Below, piece after piece: positions 37,601-49,600 of a stretch of DNA of 64,000 bases. The notes beneath the pieces were generated by a model. That model was not told the DNA's origin. It saw nothing but the letters and a program-made list of their open reading frames with translations, and searched no databases. How positions within the stretch are numbered: the first letter of the stretch is position 1; each line of letters starts with the position of its first letter. This stretch comes from Eutrigla gurnardus (taxonomy: Eukaryota > Chordata > Actinopteri > Perciformes > Triglidae): assembly GCA_963514095.1 (NCBI GenBank), contig OY741275.1, positions 6,674,151 through 6,738,150 of the forward strand, given 5' to 3'. Position numbers and translations under genes: made by a program.

Positions 37601-40600
37601 ACATTTAATGGCTCTTTTTTATTCATGCATCCAGAAAAACAAACTCTCTCCCTCCTAATCAACAACCCTTATGTTGGACATGATTCCGTGTTTGGATTTC
37701 CCACAAAATATTACAAAAACATTAATAATATGTAAGCAGTTGCCAGTTTAATAGGTACGCCCAGCTATTCATGTTTAATGTTTAGTTAGTTGTTGATTCA
37801 ACTGTTTGATCATTCTGGAGGATCAGAATCAGAATCAGAAAAGGTCAAATGTGTTTGCACATAAGGAAGTTGTCTTGGCGATGGGTGCATAACAATAAAC
37901 ACACTTTTTAAAAACATAATAAAAAATATAAATATGAAAATCTACAATAGAATATCAAAAATTAATAATATACAAACATGAGAAAATATGTAAGTTATTA
38001 AAGTGAAGTAGACAAGGATGTAGTTTGTGCTGCTGTTGAACTGTGTTACACCAACAGTAACAGCATATTCGAGTACGAGCATTGATTCTACCATTTAGTA
38101 ACATTAGCATAAAAATCCTGTTTATAATCCATTAACTAACAGATACTGGACATCTGACAGAGAAGTTATTTCAGTGCAGAAACCCATCAGAGATGACTGC
38201 ACTCTTATAGAAACCGGTGAAAATATACTATGAAAACATATCAGTACAATCTTGTGGTACTGTGTGAATGAAATCTACGGATTTGTGGATTTTAGATGTT
38301 CAAACTAATGTATTTCAATTAAAAACATGATTTCAGTCGGGATGATACGACGGCATATTAGGGCCACTGTAGAAAAAAAAACAGCCATTACCCTAAGGAC
38401 CTTAACAAGGCGTTGTCACACGTGCTGTATTAATTACAAAAATAAATAAACAACATTCATGGGGAGTTTTTTTCATGGAATATTGCCCACCTCTCTCGGC
38501 TCCGTTTTTTTAAAAATCCTACAGTGGCCCTTATGCCGCCGCAGAATGACATTACACGACAAAACATAAGTTAGGTTTGGGAAAAACATCATGGATGGGC
38601 TTAAAATAAGGTTTAGGCAACAACTCGTTTTCAATATTGCATACTAGGTCACTAACTGTGGACGTTGCATAGTCACATGGATGTGTTTAATTTGTGTATC
38701 CACCATGAAAAAGGATCCTAATTAACTTTCGATTGGATTTGTTTCAGTGTGGAGAGAGACACGGGGGAAAGAATGGCCAATTCGTGTCCCTGTACACAAA
38801 ACCAATGGATTTAAATGTTCATTATTTCACGACCTGCTGGGAGTTCAACATTCAACATACACCAGATACTGGTTATCTGACAGATGTGTCATTTCATTGC
38901 AAAAACTCATATTAGAGATAACTGCAGTGTAATTAGACAAAGCTTCGATCCAAAACTTTTTCAATAAAGGGATTAATAGGGAGCATTAATCAGCTGCACA
39001 TGATTGTGAAAAGATGCTATCCACACACGTTCTTTCAAACCTTCTCTACACCGGTTTGTACTCAGCAGCGGTGCCCCTCAGTCTGTAATCAGATCCGTTA
39101 CCCCCCTAAATAAAACGTGGCTTTCCCAGCCGTCCTCTTCCTCCTGCAGGAACCATTGATGGATGCATTATCTCAAACCACAATAATGATTCAGTGTAAT
39201 ATCATATTCAACCCTGCATGTGTTTTCACATTTAAAGAGCGTCTGAGCCGAGTGCTTCAGTGGAAACAGTCAATAGACATAGATTTAGTGAAAACTGGTA
39301 TAATTTTTAAAGATCAAAAATGAAACATATCTGGATTAACCACAAGAAAAAGACGAGTAAAGATTTATGGAGAAGTAGATGGTTTTGCTGAATTTGTGAG
39401 GACGCTGTATTGACTGAATTAACATTTAGATGGTCAGCAGACACATAGATGTTTGATCAAAACCTGTCGAGATGTCCAGTTTTATTTGTTTTTTGCATTA
39501 TTTATTATAATTTGCATTTGTTTAGAAGATATTTCATCAACGTTTCCAGACTCAGCAGTCATACAATCATTAAATGTCCAAATCATGAAGTTCAAGTTGT
39601 GATGAATTGCAGTAAAATCCATGAAGTGGACTTTGCTACTAAAAGGCCTTTTCAGATGTTTTTTTTTTTTTTTGGATAACATGTATTGATGGAAGTTGTT
39701 GGTTCCCTTTATTTTAAGTTTTGAATTTGAAAGTTAATCAGAAAAACACACAAAGTAATTTTTCAGTAGAAATAAAGCATTTACGTCAGACAGTAATCTA
39801 CTGGGAATTATGTGTTTGTGTGCGTTTGATTGGCCGCCACAATGTTGCAGGTCCAATTGTCTGCTTGTTGATCCACAATGATGATCTCTCTACATGTGTT
39901 CAAACAACAGATGTGTGTGAGTCTGTGGAGGATTTGGAGAAACAAAAGGAAAGTTATGATATTGCTTGTTAAATAAGGAATGTGAGTCATTGATTAGAGT
40001 TTAGAGTAAAGTAATTGATTAGAGTAAAGTAACTTGCCCTCTCATCCACTAACAACACTCACCTCTCAGCAGGACACACAGGGCTGGCAGGGCTGTTGCC
40101 ATAGCAGCCCTCTGGTCCTCCAGCCTCCTTCACCCCTCCATCATTATTGGAAAACACTCTTTGAAACAGGAGCAAGGCCTCAGGATTCAAACTGCAGCTG
40201 ATAACGCTGCAACCTTGTATTTATTATCTCAGATGCTGCAAAGAGTTGCATCCATTAACACCAGATGTCAGCCGGCCGTTGGCCGTGACCTGCCTGATGA
40301 GGCTGTGTGAGCAGACTGACACACTAAATAAAGCTGACAAAGCCGGACGTATCAGGGATGTATTGTTGTGGAAAAAAAAGAATCTGCCCAATAAAGATCA
40401 ACAACCAGGATCAGCTTTTTCTCCGATGGTTTATTTGACAAAGTATTTTCGTCTGCAGAGGAAAATAATGTTCACCCCTGCCTTCTCATGCAAAAGCCCA
40501 GAGACCGCAGGAAGGACCCTGAGTCTAGCAGGGATCTCCCTTTTAAGGAGGAGGAACCATACTGTAGATAAAAGACGGGTCATGTCCTATCTTACAAAGG

Positions 40601-43600
40601 CAAGATGTACAGAACACAGATGTAATGTCCTCTGAAATTATCTCATGTCATATGGCACTCATGCCCATATCACCTGACTAAGCACAAACATTTTAGTCAC
40701 AGGATGAAAGTGCAAAAGAGGAGATGCAGATCAACGTCTGACCTGACAAAGATTCGTATTATAAATTACAAACATCCAAAATTCCCATAACAGTATGTAT
40801 ACGTTCTGCTCCAGTATGTTAGTTTGTATTTGTGCTCCAACGCATTTAGGACAGTTAAAACCAACTAGCCAACACTGAATCTGATTCAACAGTCAGCTGA
40901 TGGAATTTAGTTTGTAAAAGAAGCAGAACACAATTCATTATAAAGGATTCTGGACAAAAACAAGAGATGGGCAGACTTTGGTGTGTTGGAGTTTTAAATC
41001 ATACAGTAGTTCACAGGTATTTTAAAAGCAACCATGATGTTTATCCCAAACTAACTATGTGGTTTTGTTGTCTGAAGTGACTGTGGAAGTCCTTATAGTC
41101 TGGGTGGTAGACGAGTCAGAAAACACAGGACTTTCACCAGGAGACTGCTGTTAGTGTCCCATTAGAACCAAGAGATTTGGTTGCCCAAGATAAAATGTGT
41201 GAACTGAAACGTGTGCAGAGTTGAAGGAAGAGGCTAATGTACATCATCTGGTTATTTGTCAGGTTGATTTAAATGCTGCGGACCCCAATCAGTGTGCTCA
41301 CCTTGTCCTTCAGACGGAGTCTGTCCCCCTCCAGGTAGCGATGCTCCTCTCTGGCCTGCTCCAGTTCAGCCTCTTTACTCGTCAGCTTCTCCTGCAGACT
41401 CAACAGTTGCTGGAAGACAAACACAAAAACACAATTCACATCGTCACGTAGTTGTCTTAATCACGCTTCAGTTATATCAGGTTCAGTGAGCGACTGTGTT
41501 TGTGTGAGGTGTCTTGCTCTATCAGTGCTGTCCTTTCTGATCGAGACGGACAGGAAGTCGAGTCACATCAGGGTAACTAGCAAAGCTCTCTTTGCTGCTT
41601 TATGAAATCAGTGGAGCGAAGGATTGTGGGAGAGCTCTGAGTCAGCAAGGAGAAACGATGCTTTGTCTCTATGTTGGTTTCTTTGCTCCAGGAAAGTAAA
41701 GTCAACTCAGCTCGCTACTCCTTTTCTCCTGGGGATGTGAACGAGTCTCTACTCTGACGTATTACAGTAGAGGAGTGTACCTGCTGCATGTTGGTATTAT
41801 ATTAGAGGAGTGTACCTGCTGCATGCTGGTATTAGAGGAGTGTACCTGCTGCATGTTGGTATTATATTAGAGGAGTGTACCTGCTGCATGCTGGTATTAT
41901 ATTAGAGGAGTGTACCTGCATGTTGGTATTATATTAGAGGAGTGTACCTGCTGCATGTTGGTATTATATTAGAGGAGTGTACCTGCTGCATGCTGGTATT
42001 ATATTAGAGGAGTGTACCTGCATGCTGGTATTATATTAGAGGAGTGTACCTGCTGCATGTTGGTATTACATTAGAGGAGTTAACCTGCATGTTGGTATTA
42101 CATTAGAGGAGTGTACCTGCAGCATGCTGGTATTACATTAGAGGAGTGTACCTGCTGCATGCTGGTATTATATTAGAGGAGTGTACCTGCATGTTGGTAT
42201 TATATTAGAGGAGTGTACCTGCATGTTGCTATTACATTAGAGGAGTGTACCTGCATGTTGGTATTACATTAGAGGAGTGTACCTGCATGCTGGTATTACA
42301 TTAGAGGAGTGTACCTGCATGTTGGTATTACATTAGAGGAGTGTACCTGCATGCTGGTATTATATTAGAGGAGTGTACCTGCATGCTGGTATTATATTAG
42401 AGGAGTGTACCTGCATGCTGGTATTATATTAGAGGAGTGTACCTGCTGCATGCTGGTATTACATTAGAGGAGTGTACCTGCATGTTGGTATTATATTAGA
42501 GGAGTGTACCTGCATGCTGGTATTACATTAGAGGAGTGTACCTGCATGTTGGTATTATATTAGAGGAGTGTACCTGCATGCTGGTATTACATTAGAGGAG
42601 TGTACCTGCTGCATGCTGGTATTATATTAGAGGAGTGTACCTGCATGTTGGTATTATATTAGAGGAGTGTACCTGCATGTTGGTATTATATTAGAGGAGT
42701 GTACCTGCATGCTGGTATTAGAGGAGTGTACCTGCTGCATGTTGGTATTATATTAGAGGAGTGTACCTGCTGCATGCTGGTATTATATTAGAGGAGTGTA
42801 CCTGCATGCTGGTATTATATTAGAGGAGTGTACCTGCTGCATGTTGGTATTATATTAGAGGAGTGTACCTGCATGCTGGTATTATATTAGAGGAGTGTAC
42901 CTGCTGCATGTTGGTATTACATTAGAGGAGTTAACCTGCATGTTGGTATTACATTAGAGGAGTGTACCTGCTGCATGCTGGTATTACATTAGAGGAGTGT
43001 ACCTGCATGTTGGTATTATATTAGAGGAGTGTACCTGCATGTTGGTATTATATTAGAGGAGTGTACCTGCATGTTGGTATTATATTAGAGGAGTGTACCT
43101 GCTGCATGCTGGTATTACATTAGAGGAGTGTACCTGCATGTTGGTATTATATTAGAGGAGTGTACCTGCATGTTGGTATTATATTAGAGGAGTGTACCTG
43201 CATGCTGGTATTATATTAGAGGAGTGTACCTGCATGTTGGTATTATATTAGAGGAGTGTACCTGCTGCATGTTGGTATTACATTAGAGGAGTGTACCTGC
43301 TGCATGCTGGTATTATATTAGAGGAGTGTACCTGCATGTTGGTATTATATTAGAGGAGTGTACCTGCATGTTGGTATTACATTAGAGGAGTGTACCTGCT
43401 GCATGCTGGTATTATATTAGAGGAGTGTACCTGCTGCATGTTGGTATTACATTAGAGGAGTGTACCTGCATGCTGGTATTATATTAGAGGAGTGTACCTG
43501 CTGCATGCTAGTATTACATTAGAGGAGTGTACCTGCTGCATGCTGGTATTACATTAGAGGAGTGTACCTGCTGCATGCTGGTATTATATTAGAGGAGTGT

Positions 43601-46600
43601 ACCTGCATGTTGGTATTATATTAGAGGAGTGTACCTGCTGCATGCTGGTATTACATTAGAGGAGTGTACCTGCATGCTGGTATTATATTAGAGGAGTGTA
43701 CCTGCTGCATGCTGGTATTACATTAGAGGAGTGTACCTGCTGCATGCTGGTATTACATTAGAGGAGTGTACCTGCTGCATGCTGGTATTATATTAGAGGA
43801 GTGTACCTGCTGCATGCTGGTATTACATTAGAGGAGTGTACCTGCTGCATGCTGGTATTATATTAGAGGAGTGTACCTGCATGTTGGTATTATATTAGAG
43901 GAGTGTACCTGCTGCATGCTGGTATTACATTAGAGGAGTGTACCTGCTGCATGCTGGTATTACATTAGAGGAATGTACCTGCTGCATGCTGGTATTATAT
44001 TAGAGGAGTGTACCTGCATGTTGGTATTATATTAGAGGAGTGTACCTGCTGCATGTTGGTATTATATTAGAGGAGTGTAACTGCTGCATGCTGGTATTAC
44101 ATTAGAGGAGTGTACCTGCTGCATGCTGGTATTACATTAGAGGAGTGTACCTGCTGCATGCTGGTATTACATTAGAGGAGTGTACCTGCATGTTGGTATT
44201 ATATTAGAGGAGTGTAACTGCTGCATGCTGGTATTATATTAGAGGAGTGTACCTGCATGTTGGTATTATATTAGAGGAGTGTACCTGCATGTTGGTATTA
44301 TATTAGAGGAGTGTACCTGCATGTTGGTATTATATTAGAGGAGTGTACCTGCATGCTGGTATTACATTAGAGGCGTGTACCTGCTGCATGCTGGTATTAT
44401 ATTAGAGGAGTGTACCTGCTGCATGTTGGTATTACATTAGAGGAGTGTACCTGCTGCATGCTGGTATTATATTAGAGGAGTGTACCTGCATGTTGGTATT
44501 ATATTAGAGGAGTGTACCTGCTGCATGCTGGTATTATATTAGAGGAGTGTACCTGCATGTTGGTATTATATTAGAGGAGTGTACCTGCTGCATGCTGGTA
44601 TTACATTAGAGGCGTGTACCTGCTGCATGCTGGTATTATATTAGAGGAGTGTACCTGCATGTTGGTATTATATTAGAGGAGTGTACCTGCATGTTGGTAT
44701 TATATTAGAGGAGTGTACCTGCTGCATGCTGGTATTATATTAGAGGAGTGTACCTGCTGCATGCTGTGCATGTTCTGCTGCAGCAGCTGGATCTGAGCCT
44801 CAGCACTGTTCATGTGTGTTTGGGAGTGGTCATCGTCCAGTCGGCTGACTTTACTCTGCTCCATCCTCAGCAGCTCCACTTCGTTCCTGTAGGCATCCAG
44901 CTGCCAACGCAGGGAGTCATTCTCCTCCTTCAGAGATGCCTGAGTCTGATCACACACTCCTGCAGGAGAAGAAGAAGAGTCGGGGTTTTATAGTGTGACT
45001 TCATATTATTATCATGACGACCATAAGGAAACCATCGTCCATCTCCCATTAGCTGTCTGTCCAACACAAGGCACGAGGAAGAGATGCAAAAAGGATAGAA
45101 GAATAACAGGATCAGAAATAGTGTACAAGAGCCATTCTGGGTAAAAAAATTAAATAATTACAACCCTGGGGAGGGGATAATAGTCTTCAAGATTTACAAG
45201 AATGCATTCAAGTGTTTTTTAAGAATATAAAGTCATTCTTTTGTGATAAAAAACCCCAGAGATGAAAGTTTCACATTTATAATAACAACTTGAATATTCT
45301 CTGATATTATCGTCACAAATGTCCAAGAAAACAAACTTAAAAATGTTTTGTTGTTGTCAAGGAACCAAATCACACGGATGGCCTCTGAGTGAGACGAAGG
45401 TCCTGAAAGATACATAGACACATTTCCATCCATGTTCATTCAAGTTCTTTTATGAACATAATGCTGACATCTGTTAGACCTGTTGTACCTTTTACGTTGT
45501 CAATTTTTTACAAGATAAATTCTTAAAATTGCCATTTCTGATGTCATGAAAGATACATAGAAATGTGTTTGCTCTCATTAACTCAATGTAACAGTGCCGT
45601 TTGTGTTTTTCACTGACAAATGTGTTATCATATAAAGAGGGATTCTTCCTCTGATGCTTTCTGTTCCTGATATTTTGTCCCTGTTATGGGATTTTTGTCT
45701 TCATGTGAATGGAGTGTCTGAGGGTGGAGAAGGCCGTATGATGTACAGGCTGTGATAGAAATAAATCGAAAGTTACGAATGTAACTACGGTTCTATGAAT
45801 CCTGGATGACCGCCAGAGGCGGTGCTTAAAGCACTGGATATCTCCACCTCGCGCATGCGCATTTCGAGTACCAATAACAACATAGTCACCTGTGACCCCC
45901 ACGTGACACCGGGAGGGCTATATCTTCCGGTGTCGTAAGAGGATCTGTTCCCAGAATCTTCTCGCGAAAACACACGGATTCTGAGTGACAAGATGCTCTG
46001 GCGGTCATCCAGGATTCATAGAACCGTAGTTACATTCGTAACTTTCGTTCTATTTCATCCTTACTGACCGCCAGAGGCGGTGCTTAAAGCACTGGATGAC
46101 CCATACCAACAAGGTCACAAAGAATCCAACACCCACCTCATTCATTGGGGGCAGCAGCGCTTGGACACAGGACCACACCCATCGGATGGGGAGCAGCGAC
46201 GTTGACCCGATAAAAACGTGCAAATGTGCCAGGTGACGTCCATGATGCCGCAGCACAGATCGCCTCCAGGGGCACCCCTCTTAGTGCCGCCCATGACGTT
46301 GAAACCCTCCTGGTGGAGTGACACCTTACCCCGGATGGTGGGGGACGGCCACTGGCCCCATAGGCATGCGTGATCGCATCCACAACCCAGTGGGACAGCC
46401 GCTGCTTGGAAAGCGCACGGCCTCTGTTAGGGCCACTATGACACACGAACAGCTGTTCCGACTGCCGCATGCCGGCAGTGGCATCAATGTAAGCCTCAAG
46501 AGCCCGTACCGGGCACAGCAGCTCCGACTGACCATCCTCAGACAGGGAGTCAAAGCGTGCGAGCTGGATAGGCTGGTTAAGATGGGCACGTGAAAGCACC

Positions 46601-49600
46601 TTTGGTAGGAACGCCACATTCGGCCACAGGACCACCCCTGAGCCATCAGGGTTCCACCGCAGGCAGGTATCAGCCACGGAGAGGGCATGCAACTCCCCGA
46701 CCCGCTTCGCAGAGGTAATGGCAAGCAGAAAAGCTGTCTTCATAGAAAGCCATTTCAACCCTACCTGGGTCAAAGGCTCAAAGGGAGGAGCGGACACGGC
46801 CTCCAGCACCAGGGGCAGGTCCCATGCTGGAGCCCTCAGGGTCCTAGGGGGGCGCAGCCTCAGAGCCCCTCTAAGGAAGAGGGACACCAACCTGTGGCAC
46901 CCCACTGTGGCTCCGTCGACCATCTCGTGTCGGGAAGAAATAGCAGCCACATAGACTCTCAAGGTGGAAGGAGCGCGACCACCATCCAGCAGAGACTGCA
47001 GAAACTCCAGAACAGTGGCCACAGAGCAACGTGCTGGATCTACTGCCTTATCCACACACCAGTTAGAGAACAGCCTCCATCTGTTCTCATATTGAACCCG
47101 GGTAGATGGTGCCCTGGCGTTCAGAATAGTATGCCTGACGTCCGCAGGGCAAGCCCTCAGCAGTGGGTCGGGCCCTGTAGCGGACAGGCCCAGAGCTGGA
47201 GGCGACCGGGGTCCGGATGCCAAATCAGACCCCCCAGCTGTGAAAGGAGGTCCGTCCTGTAGGGGAGGCGCCACGGAGAGCTGCAGCAGAGCCTGCGCAG
47301 CAATGGAAACCACAGTCTCCCTGGCCAAAAGGGGGCCACCAGAAGGAGCCTGTGGCCCTGCAGAAGTACCCGCTGGAGTGTTGGAAGAATCAGGGGCAGC
47401 GGTGGGAAGGCGTACAGAGGACACTGCGGCCAGTCGTGAGCCAGAGCGTCCTGGCCAAGGGGGCTGGTCACCTCCGTCCAGGAGAACCAGAGGGGGCAAT
47501 GTGTTGACTCCGCCGAAGCGAAGAGGTCCACTTCCGCCCTGCCGAAAAGACCCCACAACATCTCCACCACTTCCGGATGAAGCCGCCACTCCCCTGGTGG
47601 GGGCTTCCGCCGCGACAGAAAATCTGCGGCCAGATTCCGTTCCCCTGGTATAAAAGCTGCCCGCAGGCTGGCCAGACGGGGATACGCCCAAGTCAACAGG
47701 CTCCGAGCTACCTGGAGAAGCTGTGCAGACCGGGTGCCCCCTTGGTGGTTGATCTGGGCAACAGTGGACATGTTGTCCGAACGAACCAGCACATGCTTGC
47801 CCAACAGGTGAGGCAGAAAGTGAACAAGCGCCAGATGCACAGCACGGAGCTCTAGCGCATTGATATGCGTGTGGTGCTGGGCCGGCCACTGCCCCTGGGC
47901 AGTCCTGCCCTGCCACACCGCGCCCCACCCCGAGAGGCAAGCGTCGGTCGTGACCATCTCCCGGCGGGATGGGATGGCGCCCAGGGGTACACCCACAGAC
48001 AGAAATGACCTCTGTCTCCATGGGGACAGAGAAATGAGGCACCGCCGAGACACCCTGACCTTCCGGTAGCCGTGCCACTTGGGGTCCAAGTGGAGGCTGT
48101 TCAGCCACATCTGTAGTGGGCGCAGAGACAGCAAGCCCAACGGCACCACAGCTGAAGCAGCTGTCAGTTTGCCCAGGAGCTGGAGGAACCGAAGGAATGG
48201 CACCATCCTGCCACCCCTGAAGAGGGGAAGGCGGAGGAGGATGTCGTCTACACGCCGAGGCGACAGATACGCCCTCATAGTGACTGAGTCCAGGACCATC
48301 CCCAGGTATACTACCCGTTGGGATGGGTCCAGGACACTCTTGGGAAAGTTTACTGTCAGGCCCAGCCGGGCCACGTGCTGAAGCAGCCGAGCCGTATCCT
48401 GGGCCACCAGACACTGGGATGGTGCACAGACCAACCAGTCGTCCAAATATGGCAGAACCTTCATGCCCTGCTTCTGCAGGGGTGCCAGAGCTGCCGAGAC
48501 AACCCTGGTGAACACCCGCGGGGAGAGGGAGAGGCCAAAGGGAAGAACCCTGAACTGAAAATGCCGGCCGCGAAAAGCAAATCTCAGGAAGCATCGATGG
48601 TGCGACGCAATTGGGACATGGAAGTACGCATCCTTCAGATCTACAGTGGTGAACCACTCCCCCCTGGTCACCACACGAAGCGTGTCTGACGTGGTCAGCA
48701 TGTGAAATGGGAGCACCTTCAGGAACCTGTTGAGTCCCCTCAGGTCGAGAATGGGGCGAAATCCGCCACCTTTCTTTGCCACCAGAAAGTACCTGGAGTA
48801 GAACCCCCTGGGGTGTAGCAGAGGGTCCACTGGCTCGATCGCACCCTTGGCCAGGAGGGCGGACAACTCCTGGCTTAGAGCTAAGGCCTTCACCGGGTCG
48901 CTGACAACCGTCGTTTTGACCCGGCTGAAGGCTAGGGGCCGGCGTCGGAACTGCAATTCGTACCCCTGGGTTAGGGTGGAAACCACCCAGGGGTCTGAAG
49001 TACAGGCAGCCCAGTAACTGAGCTGCTGTTGGGAAAAACATCCGACGACTGGCCCCGTGGCCCTAGCGCCTGCCCCCCCCGCCTCTCGAGGCTCTGGGGG
49101 GGCGACGGTCGGGCTGCGGGGCACGAGGCTGCCGGGAAGGTAGGCGCCCGGGGGGCCGAAAATCATCCACAGGCTGCTGAGCAGGCCGCTGAGACCTCCG
49201 CAGGCCACCAGGGTAACCAGGTGGCTGAGAGCGCTGCCGGGGGACAGCCGAGGGGCCCCTGGGCCTGCTAGGAGCGGACACACTCCTGCGTAGACCGGAT
49301 AGCCGCTGCCTGGTCTGAGTAGCCTGGGCAGCTCTCTCCAGCGCCTCCAGGGCAGCAGAACCAAAGAGCTCCCCAGGTTCTACCGGCACAGCCCGAAGAA
49401 CCTTCCTACACGACTCCGACAGGGGCGACTGAGCGAGCCAAACCTGGCGGCGAGTCTGGACAATGGTGGACATTGTGCGCCCCAACTCCCTCGACATGAG
49501 GGCAAATGCCTGTAACGAGGCATCGCTCAGACTCTGCAGCGACGGATCAATCTGCGCCTGCTGCAGAGAGGTAGAAAGGCCCAGCAGTAGGTGGGAAAGG

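Larger units (their letters stand above)
36652..41301. other. enox1 intron (36.7-41.3 kb) with old repeats
   Basis: No supported exon. Contains a fragment of a LINE/SINE-like teleost repeat (about 37824-37885, AATCAGAATCAGAA), a small inverted-repeat element (38338-38551), and the copy of a dispersed repeat at 38660-38830. An exon-like stretch near 40065-40170 was rejected on phase. Confidence 0.55.

Noticed and set aside
40065..40170. A possible extra enox1 exon on the minus strand with a good donor (GAGAG|GTGAGTG) and an open frame
   Set aside because: The flanking exons (41302-41409 and 36595-36651) are both phase 0. In that phase the candidate has a stop just before its donor, and its open frame would leave phase 2. 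It shows no ENOX similarity.
41766..44753. The regular short repeats as a CRISPR array
   Set aside because: Units abut directly without unique spacers, in a vertebrate intron. It is a minisatellite.
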